From Euclidia mi (Eukaryota > Arthropoda > Insecta > Lepidoptera > Erebidae), in contig OX123197.2 in the NCBI GenBank assembly GCA_944739405.2, forward strand, positions 57,946,047 to 58,010,046: a stretch of 64,000 bases of DNA, in the 5' to 3' direction. The translations under genes and the position numbers were made by a program. Of this stretch, positions 53,441 through 64,000 are shown one piece after another. The notes beneath the pieces were generated by a model. That model searched no databases, was not told the DNA's origin, and saw only the letters and a program-made list of their open reading frames with translations. Numbering within the stretch: the first letter of the stretch is position 1; each line of letters opens with the position of its first letter.

Positions 53441-55402
53441 AACATGGATACGGACATAGGCCACCCTAAGTTGTAAAAATTAAACTGGGAGGGATTGTAA
53501 GGAGGGTAGAAGTTTGTACGGCACAAAGGAGATGTACCATTTGGCCATACATTATGGGCCTGGCACGGCCAAACACAACACCATGTGTGTTTTGAAGATA
53601 AATGACTACTCTATTAACCTGTATAATTTCTTTTTAAATAACTTTTGGTGGAAATAAGATACGAGATATTTGAAATGGATTATTCCGCAACTAAATATAC
53701 CTCAAAATTGAATTTAAACATAAATATAAAACCTAGATGTAAATAAAAGTATGTCTTTGCGTCTTAAAGAACAAAAACTACATAAAGAGTGGCCAATAAT
53801 AATGAATAATCACCTGTGTACTAGGGAACCTCGTACTATGTATACTCCTCCAAAAAAGCTAACCACAATCACAAACACCGCTGCATATTCTTAGCATGGG
53901 TAGAAGGTACTGATCATTATTATTGAATTTCTATTCAATTATATTACATTAAAACCGTACGAAAACACCAATAAATCAGAGCAAAATATTTACGATACAC
54001 AGTAGCAACACGAATGACATAACAGATAAAAAAAGTGTTGCAAATGGTTTGAAAAAATATTTCTACTATCGATTAAAAAACAAAACGATTTTTACCGATT
54101 AATAATAATGGAATGTATAATAAATTATATATTTCTTGATTCTTTTACAAATATACTTATAAAGTAAATAAAATATATTGTTTTCTAATATAGTAATAAA
54201 AATATTATTTCCTTAAAACAATTTCTGCCTACCATACTTCATTTTATTTTTAATGCTGGCAACATAAGACATTCATCCGCTATTACTATAGCTTATTCAA
54301 AACAATTAATCTTTAAAAACTAAATTCTTTCACCGATACTCTATCAAGAAACGAAAACGATGTAAATTTTTTAAAAATTATATGTTTAATTTCAACGATT
54401 CATAACTTTCTGGCCTCTGCAAAATTCTTTTTGTATACGGTAGCCCAGTTATTCTAGAAGGCTATGAGCTATATAACATAACGCTTCGACCCTTTGGGGC
54501 CGGGCAAAAGGCTAAAAAGGCTAAAAGATAATGTCGGCTAATCTCAGGAACTAGAATTCGGATTTTTTAAATTGTTATTGCCTATGACAGCCCAATTATT
54601 CCGAAAGGCTATAGGCTATATAAAATTACGCCACAACTTTTAGGGGCCAGACAAAAATAATAAAACGGCCAAACGAGAAGGGGGAGGGTTGGGTCAAAGG
54701 CAAAAAAAGGCTAAACGAATAGGATACAATCTATATGGGTATCGTTTTCGAGATTTTCGGGATACTGATTAATAATAATATGAAATTTATTTAGTGATCC
54801 AAGATGGTGGACGGGAAATTAAAGATGGCGGATGAGAAAATTTTAAAACTCAATATGGGTATCGCCTTCGATGTTTCAATGGGTGGAGAATCGAAATACA
54901 ACATCTATTTCGTGATCAAAGATGGCGGATAGGAAATCAAAGATGACGGACGGGATTTTTTTTAAAGTCGATATGGGTACCTATCGTCTCCGAAATTTTA
55001 AGGAATGAGGAATTCAAAAACACCATCTATTTTGTGATCAAAGATGGCGGATGGGTAATTTAAAAAAAATCAATACGGTTATCCTCTCCGATGTTTAAAG
55101 GGATGGAGAATCCAAATACAACATCTATTTCGTGATCAAAGATGGCGGATAGGAAATCAAAGATGGCAGACGGGATTTTTTTTAAAGTATGGGTATGGAT
55201 ATGGGTATTGTGTCCGATATTTTAAGAAATGGAGAATTCAATATTATATAAAAATCTATGTCTGTTTGTTCATCATTTATAGACTCTGAAATGATAAGAG
55301 ATTAAGCGCTAAGTCAATAGTAACTTTGGAAAAGGGGCTTGGAAAAAAGGAAATTAAATAAAAACTCTTAAAAAGGCTATACGGAGTTCGCTGGGTCAGC
55401 TA
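53310..55402 (+). mobile_element. Candidate large non-autonomous Helitron
   Basis: The left part reads TCCCTACTTAATATTATAAATTCG with 'cgctgaaacggctgaacc', a Helitron 5' start. The right part ends 'cggagttcgctgggtcagctagt' at 55402, a Helitron 3' end. Between lie a (TA)n microsatellite (53408-53438), AT-rich DNA and a tandem repeat (54790-55200). The two ends may belong to different copies; no Rep/helicase is encoded. Confidence 0.45.
54790..55200. repeat. Tandem repeat rich in AAGATGGCGGA
   Basis: Irregular units of about 100-120 bp with 'caaatacaacatctatttcg' and 'aaagatggcggataggaaat' recur; the 220-bp spaced pair (54890-54962 and 55110-55186) is most alike. AAGATGGCGG occurs four times exactly (54822, 54919, 55041, 55139) and three times with one change (54801, 54940, 55160). 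Confidence 0.8.
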
Positions 55403-55742
55403 GTCTATCATAATTTCTAGACATATTACGAAATATAAACAACAAATATTTTAAAATTCTCTAAAGCATCTTCGTCAAAATTATATTTCCAATATAATCC
55501 ACCAATCAGCATTAAAATGCTTAGTAAATTAACGAGATATTAAAATTCATGGAAATGGAGTAGAAGGTTGCCTGAATTAAATCTTAAATATTTTGTTTTT
55601 GATAAATAATTGTCAAAATTTTTAGACAACAATTAATTCAAGACATCAATGGCGTTGTAGATCGTGACTGATTGGCGACAATATCAGACAATATTAATAA
55701 CTAAGAACAAGAAATCAATAAATATTGACAACTAAAAGAAAA

Positions 55743-56008
55743 AGTGGCAATAGCCGTGGTGGTGTACGTAACGGAATGCCGAGACGATGGTCTCGGGTTC
55801 GATTCCCAGGTACCCCAGGCACACACCTCTGACGTTTCGAAGTTATGTGTGTATTAAAAATGTTAATTATCGCTCGCTTAGCAATGTGCCCGGTACATGG
55901 CAATAGGCTCGCCCCCTATTACATTGGGACTTAAACATAACTAGCGAAATGTGGGTGTGTATACACCTCTGCCTACCCCTTCGGGGATAAAAGGCGTCAA
56001 GTTATGTT
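55743..56008 (+). mobile_element. tRNA-derived SINE, family A
   Basis: The head has GCAATAGCCGTGGTGGTGTA (A box) and GGTCTCGGGTTCGATTCCC (B box). The body has 'gtgtgtattaaaaatgttaa', 'gtgcccggtacatggcaata' and 'ctgcctaccccttcggggat'. It lies next to an inverted family B copy. Confidence 0.88.
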
Positions 56009-56037
56009 ATTATGTGAAAGAAAATCTTTGGTCTAAA

Positions 56038-56420
56038 TTAGTCACCCTCTAAGTGTATACCAGTTTCAACCTGGGTGCGCTTACTTGTCTCTCCTGATTA
56101 GTCTGTATTTTAGCTTTCCTATAGAGTGACTGCCTGTATGACTCCCGCAAACCTAAGGAATAGCAATATTCCATAATTTACACTTGTGTCAGTTTACTCA
56201 GAGGTACTGACCCCCTGTATCGACTGCCAAAGATCTTTATGACAGCCGGGACCGACGGCTTAATGTGCTCTTCGAGACTAGGGGCAAGGGATAGTAAATT
56301 AACAATTCAAAACGCGCATTACTCCTAAAAGTCAGTGGTGCACGCAGTGGATTCAAACCCATTACCCTCTACATGGCAGTCTGTTAGTATTTCCAATAGG
56401 CTATCGCCGCCTTTGGTCTT
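56038..56420 (-). mobile_element. tRNA-derived SINE, family B
   Basis: The inverse contains the head (GCGATAGCCTATTGGAAATA, GGGTTTGAATCC as B box), 'aagccgtcggtcccggctgt' and 'gtacctctgagtaaactgac', all in the order of the copy at 45008-45392. It is more degenerate. Confidence 0.8.
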
Positions 56421-58386
56421 AACTACTAATTGACTGAATAAGATACTGATACTAGTAGATATTTGACCGTGGCTTACAATACATTAGTATGTTGATCATA
56501 ATGTTAAAACCCGTGCAAATATTGTGACAACGGAGTAAAACATGGGTACATTTTTAGTAATTATTTTGAAGATATAAATAAATCAAACTTCTAATAGAGA
56601 AAATATTGATGAGTAAATTATATAAGAGTTCTGTTCTGTTTCTTTGTCTAATCAAAATCCACTTAATTATTGTTTCGTAGTTCAAGTCGAGAGCCAAATT
56701 ATATTAGTACTTACCAAGTATAATGATGCATCCCAAATGTCCGCACAGATGTTCAAAGGCCCGATTTACACCAATCCACCGACAATGCAGTTGCTGTGGC
56801 CACACACTGGGCTGGTGCCATTTGATCTCTGTACCATCGACTCGAGAAGGAGAAGAAGAAGAAGTATAATGATAATTAAAATCGAATTATAAAAGGAACC
56901 ACAGTAAAAAGTTGGTAATCTCAAAATTCCTACGTTTTAATTTTACCATTGAAGAAACTAGCGAAGAAAAGACCAGGGAAGGCTAGTTCTTTAAACAATA
57001 GACATTTTATTTCATTCCCAGACCACAACAACTAAAACTAATTTATTTCTTCGGAGATAAAGATTCCGCTTGTCTGTTCCCGGGAATCGAATCTCGGTAC
57101 TCGTGATTGCATTCAGCCACTTGAAATGCAATAGAAAAGCAAAAGAGGAATTTAATTTTGCCCGCCAATTGATGCTTTTTATAAAAAGCCGGATTAGATA
57201 GGCAGCTCGTAGAAAACGCTCATTTCACATCCGATTTCTAGTCCTGTTTTACATTCATCCTTTCCTCTTTCATCTAATATTATGTTTAGTATTAAAAGAA
57301 CTTTATAGATGATTCAATGGAATCGTTTTTCAAGTTCTCTAAGAAGATTTTTTTTTTTTTGTAGTTGTTTTTGAACCAAAATAGTTTCATGAACGTTGTT
57401 GTTGACAACAAAGATAATAAACTATCCGATTTTAGACGAACCTTTGAAAAGTATATTTCAAATATAATAATATCTTAAATATTCATTTGATAAATTCACT
57501 TGAACTAATTCAATAGCTATCAACAAAGAAGATTTAGTATTTAAGAAAAATGTTTCTTTTTTTCGAGATTGTTAGTGGCAGGCATAATATATTTTTAGTA
57601 TCACAATAGGTTTTCTTTAAACGATTGTAGCGTCATATGCCCGAGGTATTATTAACTCAAAAATGGACATTTCACTCATCATTATTGTTCTTTGATAATG
57701 AATCAAAAACTCAACAAATCCTTTTTCGTTTAATTGGATATGGTCTTGAATTCGACTTACTTTTGATGACTAGGATTCTCAAAAACATTGTACTAATGTC
57801 ATTGATATATTGTATTTGTTATTTGATGCCTTTAATCAGTGTGGGTTGCCGCGCTCACCTCTTTTACTAATGAAATCAATGAGATATACAATGTGTTGAT
57901 CTGCATTTGCAAATTATTTTAGTAGTACAATATAGGCAGTATATTTATTTATTCACCTTAAATTATTTTAAACGGTGTGCGATGATATAAAACTCTATTT
58001 TCATTAAATGTTAGTTAGATAGTAAATCAGAACAAACTGTTAAATCTTGCAAAATAAGACTGTATCGCGCAGTCACTGTAGGTACGTCGGCTTGTGTGTG
58101 TGCTCCTGCAATGGCGATCAGCTGACCGGCGGCGGCGCTCAATACACCGAGTTATTTTTCAAAGTGCATGATGAGGAAATGTTTTTTAAAACTTTTAGTG
58201 GCTTATTTTTTCATGTATTTGTATTCAGTTAAAGTAGTCTATTAACCCCTTAATATATTTCGCAAATGCAAATCAACACCCTGTATAGTAGCCAGTATGG
58301 TGGTCATGTTATGATAGCTACGAGCTACTCGACCAGAATAACCTTTGCGCAATCATAATCTTTCACCGCATGACTATTTTCCTCCT
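56421..58386. other. AT-rich DNA, no gene
   Basis: A tRNA-like B-box remnant (minus-strand CGAGATTCGATTCCCGGGAA) is at 57075-57096. A purine-rich run (gagaaggagaagaagaagaa) is at 56842-56861 and a T run of about 14-16 at 57348. No reading frame is convincing. Confidence 0.5.
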
Positions 58387-58912
58387 ATGGTGCTGATACT
58401 AGTACACTTCCACGAGCATTCACCTGTAATGAGAATTCTCGCGTATGTTGTGTTTCAGCGGGCATTATTACGAGACCTCTGGCGAGCATTCTAGCGTGGT
58501 TTGTAAAGTTACTTCGACGTTTTTGCTAATTAGATCGTTCGCTACAAATACTGTAAAAATGTTCACAGCAATTTTCGGCTCTGTTCGTTGTTCAGTTTTT
58601 GAAGAAAAACACTAAGTCCAGTATAAATCACTCCACGTTTTGTCTGAGAGTTGTTATAAGACTGCCTGTGGCGACCTTTTACGCCTTTCACTTCGATTCG
58701 TCTCACTTCATAATAACCAAAAAGAGTGGGTAGTCAGTGAAGTGAGATGTGCGCTGACGTATAGCCCATAAATCAATTGAGTATTTCTAAAATAATTCTC
58801 GTAATTAATATTAAACTAAACCAAAAATGACATATGACAAGTTCGATAAAACGAAGAACGGCGAATGCTCGTTGTTCTGTTACAAGTGAATACTCGGGTT
58901 TATCAGCGCCAT
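58387..58912 (-). mobile_element. MITE, long copy
   Basis: The ends ATGGTGCTGATA and (inverse) ATGGCGCTGATA are terminal inverted repeats, extended by 'gagyattcacctgtaa' like sequence on both sides. Its inverse matches 17923-18221 over both ends; about 200 bp of central sequence, including a TCTCACTTCA inverted repeat, is absent from the short copy. Confidence 0.75.
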
Positions 58913-59295
58913 TATAGTAACACCTATTTACTGATAATTAACGTGCTTTCTTCTTTCCATTACAACTCGAGCGACGTAGAAAATTATTTAACTGAAATTC
59001 GTTTGGCCTAATCGTGTCATTATTTTAAGCCAAACAATAAGTTCTAAGACGTTTCGTCTTATTATGAAAATTTTCGCGAAACCATTTAAACAACTAAATA
59101 ATAGTTCCTTTGTAGACTTAACGGTCTTAAGTCGTTAACTGGATTGTCGATAGTACTTCTTCAGAGGGAAAGTACCGCTTGTATTAAAAGCAAGTATTGT
59201 ACCTGACATTTTGACGAATATAGTTGTAAAGATAAACTTATATATGATACAGAATAAAATATCATATAAATTACTTTCGCTACTAAGCCTACTGG
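58913..59295. other. AT-rich DNA, no feature seen
   Basis: No gene or assignable repeat before the LINE fragment. Confidence 0.5.
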
Positions 59296-59778
59296 TACAT
59301 GAAAGAGTTCCTGAAGAGCAACCTTCCAATAGCACTAAAACGCAAACTCGTCGATATGTGCATTCTGCCCATCCTAACCTACGGTGTCCAAACCTGGTCC
59401 TTGACCGATATTCAAAAGTCCAACCTCAAGGTTTGTCAAAGAGCAATGGAGCGCAGCATTCTCGGATATAAGAGAGTTGATCGAGTGCAAAATGCCGTTC
59501 TGCGATCACTGACAGGCATTGCTGATGTGAGACGGAAGACTGACAACCTAAAGTGGGATTGAGCGGGTCACGTGATCGGGATGCATCCTAGCCGATGGGC
59601 GAAGATCGTCACGCAATGGGTGCCGCAAGACGGGCGGCGGAACAGAGGCAGACCCCGAAAACGATGGCGTGACGATCTAGACAATTTTGATAGAAACTGG
59701 CCCAATTTGGCAGAAGATAGGGATGCCTGGCAGAGTGTAAAGGAGACCTTTGCCCAGCAGTGGGACAACATAGGTTAA
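59296..59778 (+). pseudogene. 5'-truncated RTE-like LINE, C-terminal part
   Basis: The C-terminal segment downstream of the RT core: MKEFLKSNLPIALKRKLVD, LPILTYGVQTWSLTDIQK, AMERSILGYKRVDRVQN, then NLKWD, a TGA at 59560-59562, and in the same frame AGHVIGMHPSRWAKIV, RRNRGRPRKRWRDDLDNF and FAQQWDNIG with the natural stop at 59776-59778. The TGA sits where the family has a Trp (WDWAGH), a single-base change. The insertion is 5'-truncated at about 59296 and has no RT core, so it was never active after insertion. It is not the same family as the LINE that follows. Confidence 0.88.
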
Positions 59779-60061
59779 AAAAAACATTGCTGCCGCCTAG
59801 GTTTGGACAATCTTGGAGTTCTTGGTTTTCATTCCAGAGTATCTCCTTTATTCAGTCAATTTTGAGCCATTAGCTTGTGCTGCGGCCTATCTTTTTATGA
59901 AAAAGAATCTAAAAACTTTTCGGTTGCCTAGGCGATCAAAATCTTAGCTTATGTTACGAAAAGTCTGTGTTTACTCTCGTCACTGATAGGTCGTAAAGTA
60001 AGTGTTATTATACTATAGTAAGGTAGACCCATAAAATGGAACTCTTTAAAGGCTTACGAAA

Positions 60062-63000
60062 CTTAATCTATCTATCTATCTAAACGTCACGCCTGTCTCC
60101 CATTGGGGTAGGCAGAGACTATGGAACGCCAAATGCTCCGGTTCAAACATACCTCTTTCGCTTCTTCGACATTCATTAACCTCGTCATGCATGCTCGTCG
60201 GTTACGGGTACTTTTGATTTGGCCCTTCCGCAATACATCACCAATTTGGTCGGCGTAAGTCCGTCTTGGGCGTCCTCTACCAACATCACCATTCATTCTT
60301 ACTCGATACACATCTTTCGTAAATCTCCTTGCATCCATCCGTTCCAAATGTCCAAACCATCGCAACATACCTTTCTCAATCTTTGACACTACATCTTCTT
60401 TCAAACCACACCTTTCCCGAATAACGCTATTTCTCACTTTATCTGCCATTCTTACTCCGCACATACTCCTCAAAGCTCTCATCTCCACAGCATTAATTCT
60501 ACTTTCATGCTTCTTCTGCCATACCCACGATTCACTTCCATACATCAATGTTGGCGCCAAAACTCCCTGCTAAAAATGGTCTGTAAGGCGCCATTCACAC
60601 AATTTCCTGCTTTCACTTTCCTTTCAATATCTCCCTCACATTTTCCATCTCTTGTAAACAATGACCCTAAATAGACAATCTCATTCACTTGTTCTACTTT
60701 TTCATCTCCTATCATTATGTTACATTCAGTTACACTATCTTCCCTCTCTATGACCATGACCTTAGTCTTGCTTACATTCACTTTCATGCTCTTCTTCTTA
60801 TACGCCTCATTCATAACGGTGACCATCTCCTGTAAATCAGACGCTGACGACGCAAAAAGAACCTGATCGTCAGCGTATAGCAGGGTCTTAAACACAGATT
60901 CACCCATTCTTAAACCACATTCAGACTCTTTCAAATCAGTCAAACAACTATCCATGAACAGATTGAACAGCCAAGAAGACGCTACACATCCCTGTCGAAC
61001 ACCACGATCAATGTTAAACCAGTCCGTGTAGGCCCCGTTTATTCTGACACAGGCACTTGAATCCCTATATAAGGATGTAAATGCCCGTATCAGACTGCTG
61101 CTTACTCCATACACGGAAAGTGTTGACCAAAGTTCATCCCTCCCCACTCGATCGTAAGCCTTTTCCAAGTCAAAAAAGGCGCAGAAAACCTTCTGGTGTT
61201 TCATTAAGATTTTCTCTGCAATGCACCTTAAGGAAAAGACTTGATCCGTACATCCCATGCCCTTTCTAAATCCCGCTTGTACATCCCAAATCTTACTATC
61301 CATTTCAGAAATAATTCTTTCGATCAGTATCTTTGCATACAATTTGCCAACAACACTCAGTAGGCTTATACCGCGGTAGTTTTTGCATTCCTGCTGAGAC
61401 CCTTTGCCCTTGTAAAGTGGCACAATTACTGCCTTGTTCCAGTCACCTGGGACACGACCGGACCGCCAACATTTGTTAAAAAGCAGGTACAGCAGGCTTG
61501 CCGTAACGCCTTCGCCTACCTTGAGCATTTCAGCAGATATCCTGTCATATCCCGCAGCTTTACCCGCTTTCATACTTTTCGATGCATACCTTATCTCTTC
61601 CATACTTATATTATTTTCACTATCATGTTCCTCATCCGCTACTATATTCCTGGTAACACTTTCTCCTTGTTCAAACAAATTTTCAAAATATACCTTCCAC
61701 TGATTCAGAACATCTCCATGCTCTCTAATAATATTTCCATTCATGTCCCTTATCAGCCCAACCTTCGAGTCTACTGACGAATTGCCTCGGGCTGTTCTGA
61801 CCAAGTGCCAGAATAATTTAATATTGGCCCGAAAATTCTTAGCAAATTTCCTATCAAACTTATCCTTACATTCTTCTTTCTTTCTTCTCACTGTCTCTTT
61901 TACTTTATATTTCAACCTGTCATACTTTTCTTTTACAATCCTCTCATTGTCGTTCACACCACCTTGTATCCTTTTGTTGGCTCTTATGGCCAGCAAGTCC
62001 ATCCATGCTTTACGTTTTTCCGCGACCACACCACTTACTTCCTGATCCCACCATTCATTACATATCCTTTTAACATGCTTCCACTTACTTACGCCACATA
62101 CTTGTGTTGCTGTATCTATTACTCCATTCTTAAACTCCTTCCAAAATTCTTCTATCCCGCAATAATCTTCCTCAAACGATTCTTTAAACCTTTCTTCCAG
62201 TGCTTCCTTATACGAACAACGAACATCCTCTTCTTCAAATCGTTCAACTTTCACTCTTCCTATGGCAGGTAAGTGCGTGCGAGGACGATGGCGCCATTTA
62301 GTGGTTAGACCAGCTATACGACTAACTACCAAAAAATGATCAGTACCCACATTTGTGCCTCGGTACACCCTTGTATCTTTTACTTTCGCTTTTAAACGTT
62401 CATCTATCACAACAAAATCTATCATACTTCTTTCTGCCTGCCTTTGCCATGTACACATGTGAATCCTCTTGTGACTAAACATTGTATTTGTCACCACAAG
62501 CTTTCTCTCCATACATACATCCAATAAACCTTCACCATTTTCATTCACTCTGTTGTCACCAAATCGCCCTAGAACTCTATCATATCCATCACGATACACA
62601 CCCACCCATCCATTAAAATCGCCTAACATAATTATTCTTTCATTATTCTCACACTTAGCAAGCACATCTCTGACCCCATCCCAGAATTCCTGTCTGACAT
62701 TCAATGGTTTGGACATGTTCGGAGCATAACCACACACAACAAAAACTTTCATTAAACCAAGCTTTAATTGCATCCAAAGAAGCCTGGAGTTAACACATTC
62801 ATATTCTTTCACACACTCATTCATCTTATCCGACAGAATCATTCCAACTCCTTGGCTCGCTCTTTCAGACTCAACAACTCCAGTCCAGTATGCATGATAT
62901 TGGCCATGAGTAGCTGTTGAGCAACCTTTCTTCTTAGTTTCACTCACTCCTAGTATGTCTATTTTCCTTACATCGATCATCTCTCATAATTCATCGATCT

Positions 63001-63590
63001 TACTGTCCATTCCTCCACAAACATTCACCGTTGCAAACAGGCATTCCCTAGCCCTCTTTTTGCCTCTGTTGAACGGGGAGACAACACGTGCCGTGTGGCA
63101 AAGCGCGTCGCCGTTGGGAATTTTGCCCCTCCCCCCCCCCAGATACGATGGGGCAGTCTGAGCGACAATGCTCAGAGAGGGATTCTCTGGTAGACCCTCC
63201 TGGCGTACAGTAATATTGAATCCCCTTATAGTCATTGCGCCATCTTCTCCACCTCTACTTCGGATAGGGAACGGAAGGGAAATACAGGATGGGATAGGGG
63301 AGTGTTAAAGGAGGTTGGTATTTGGAAAGAAGGTCACAGGTAACAAAGGATGTCGCAATCACGGAAGGGATATTGGTTGTGATTGCGACAGCTGAAGTTA
63401 GCCGGGAGCGCGTACCCGATGCCTCTTCTCCACGATCGGACAGATCTGTAGAGCGAAAGCACACCCTGGCTGGAGCTGTTACACTGCTCTCGTTTGCCCA
63501 TAGTCGCCTTGTACGACACCCTCGGGACAAAGTGGGGTGGTGACCTATCGTATTCTTACTCCGTCACCACACGGAAAATGTATAATACTA
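60062..63590 (-). mobile_element. Nearly full-length RTE-like LINE with (GATA)n tail
   Basis: On the minus strand the element runs from a leader at about 63590 (GTGTGGTGACGG..., GTCACCACCCC, 'gtgtcgtacaaggcgac') through a single long ORF to a 3' region ending (TAGA)n at 60062-60080. The truncated copy at 40672-41134 has the same tail type. No target-site duplication was found by eye. Confidence 0.85.
60087..63235 (-). pseudogene. RTE-like endonuclease-reverse transcriptase, close to intact
   Basis: About 1,050 codons with only two lesions: a stop at 62984-62986 and a frameshift at about 60550. N-terminal leader (PFNRGKKRARECLFATVNV), then the APE-type endonuclease (RKIDILGVSETKKKG, IIMLGDFNGWVGV, VGTDHFLVVSRI) over roughly the first 230 residues after the stop. 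Then a basic helical linker (RRKKEECKDKFDRKFAK) and the RT: MKAGKAAGYDRISAEMLK, YKGKGSQQECKNYRGISLL, VQAGFRKGMGCTDQVFSL, FFDLEKAYDRVGRDEL, GVRQGCVASSWLFNLFMD and the catalytic box LLYADDQVLFA. After the frameshift come LMYGSESWVWQKKHESR, LRWFGHLERMDARR and VGRGRPRRTYADQIGDV, ending AYPNGRQA. This protein type is often mislabelled as a host 'craniofacial development protein 2-like' in automatic annotation. It would cut target DNA and copy its own RNA. Confidence 0.92.
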
Positions 63591-63689
63591 AGACAATATA
63601 CATACACATACATAAATATTTATAGATACATAGATATACATAAATAAATAATAATAGTACATATATACTTAGTAGAACGGGAAGAAACT

Positions 63690-64000
63690 AGAAATATCAT
63701 AATTATAGATTGTACTCCTTAACTAAGGATTTGAACCTGGTTATCGTTTGAGCCTGTCTTCTATGTAACGGTAATGCATTCCATAGACGAACAGCTGTTA
63801 ACGAAACTTAATAGTGTTTCAAAATATCTACAATGTTCTCAACAGTGTTCATATTTTCAAGGGTGGGCGTTAAGAGGCCCTAGAGAGAATATCATTGCTC
63901 TTAGTATTAGAATGACTATGTAATCTGAAAGATTTGTACTTGATAGGTAGTGGGTGTAGAAATGATTTGTCTACGACAATGGTAACAAACGGGTATGGGT
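63690..64000 (-). pseudogene. LINE ORF2 C-terminal remnant
   Basis: On the minus strand the frame reads LPIKYKSFRLHSHSNTKSND with ILSRAS, then several stops, then LTAVRLWNALPLHRRQAQ and TITRFKSLVKEYNL with a stop near 63709. RLWNALP followed by a short basic end is the usual C-terminus of CR1/Jockey-type LINE ORF2 proteins. The sequence continues past the window edge, so the extent is unknown. It is separate from the LINE at 60062-63590, which starts just to the left. Confidence 0.6.

Noticed and set aside
60087..63235. Host gene similar to craniofacial development protein 2
   Set aside because: The long frame has endonuclease and RT motifs with a YADD box and tail; the host-like name is a known misannotation of RTE proteins.
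1..64000. CRISPR array
   Set aside because: No regularly spaced identical repeats with unique spacers; the repeats seen are transposon copies, and the window is eukaryotic.

Overview
This window looks like intergenic DNA from a moth or butterfly (Lepidoptera). It is AT-rich and almost entirely built of transposable elements of very different ages. The evidence is the mix of families: RTE-type LINEs whose 3' ends carry a 'cagcagtggac...ggctgatgatgatg' tail, tRNA-derived SINEs ending in a conserved 'cttcggggataaa' block, Helitrons with 'ctaatattataaa' starts and 'gctagt' ends, a Dong/R4-type LINE sitting in (TTA)n, a Penelope-like element, and a Gypsy LTR element. I find no complete host gene. 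The only host-like coding signal is a possible 20-codon first exon with a splice donor at 21240-21299.

Layout. 0-5 kb: a candidate solo LTR, a LINE remnant, an RTE-derived SINE and two tandem copies of an inverted-repeat element. 5-11.4 kb: a 5'-truncated LINE whose tail runs into a compound microsatellite, then SINEs and a Helitron. 13.2-16.3 kb: a decayed RTE with an internal palindromic rearrangement. 17.9-19.1 kb: a MITE and an internally deleted piggyBac-like gene. 19.95-20.59 kb: a GC-rich retroposon with perfect target-site duplications, a 5' end that can be folded like an HDV-like ribozyme, and a chain of long perfect hairpins; this is the most unusual object in the window. 26.7-29.5 kb: an almost complete Penelope-like element with GIY-YIG endonuclease. 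29.7-30.9 kb and 47.0-48.2 kb: two inverted copies of one ~1.18-kb TIR element that carries a captured RTE 3' end. 31.3-35.7 kb: a two-ORF CR1/Jockey-superfamily LINE with an esterase-like ORF1. 40.0-44.8 kb: a Gypsy element with its 5' LTR, gag, protease, RT and RNase H but no integrase or 3' LTR. 48.3-52.4 kb: two Dong/R4-type copies in the same (TTA)n target. 52.9-55.4 kb: Helitron-like DNA with tandem AAGATGGCGGA motifs. 55.7-64 kb: SINEs, a MITE and two RTE-like LINEs, one close to intact.

How it works together: the autonomous families seen here (RTE-like LINEs, CR1/Jockey LINE, Penelope, Dong, Gypsy, piggyBac) explain most of the small parasites. SINEs carry RTE tails, MITEs carry terminal inverted repeats, and insertions are nested (LINE in LTR, MITE in RTE, RTE tail in MITE). 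Nearly all large reading frames are broken by stops or frameshifts. The tandem purine-pyrimidine open frames over the microsatellite at 5180-5333 and the many short frames elsewhere are not genes.
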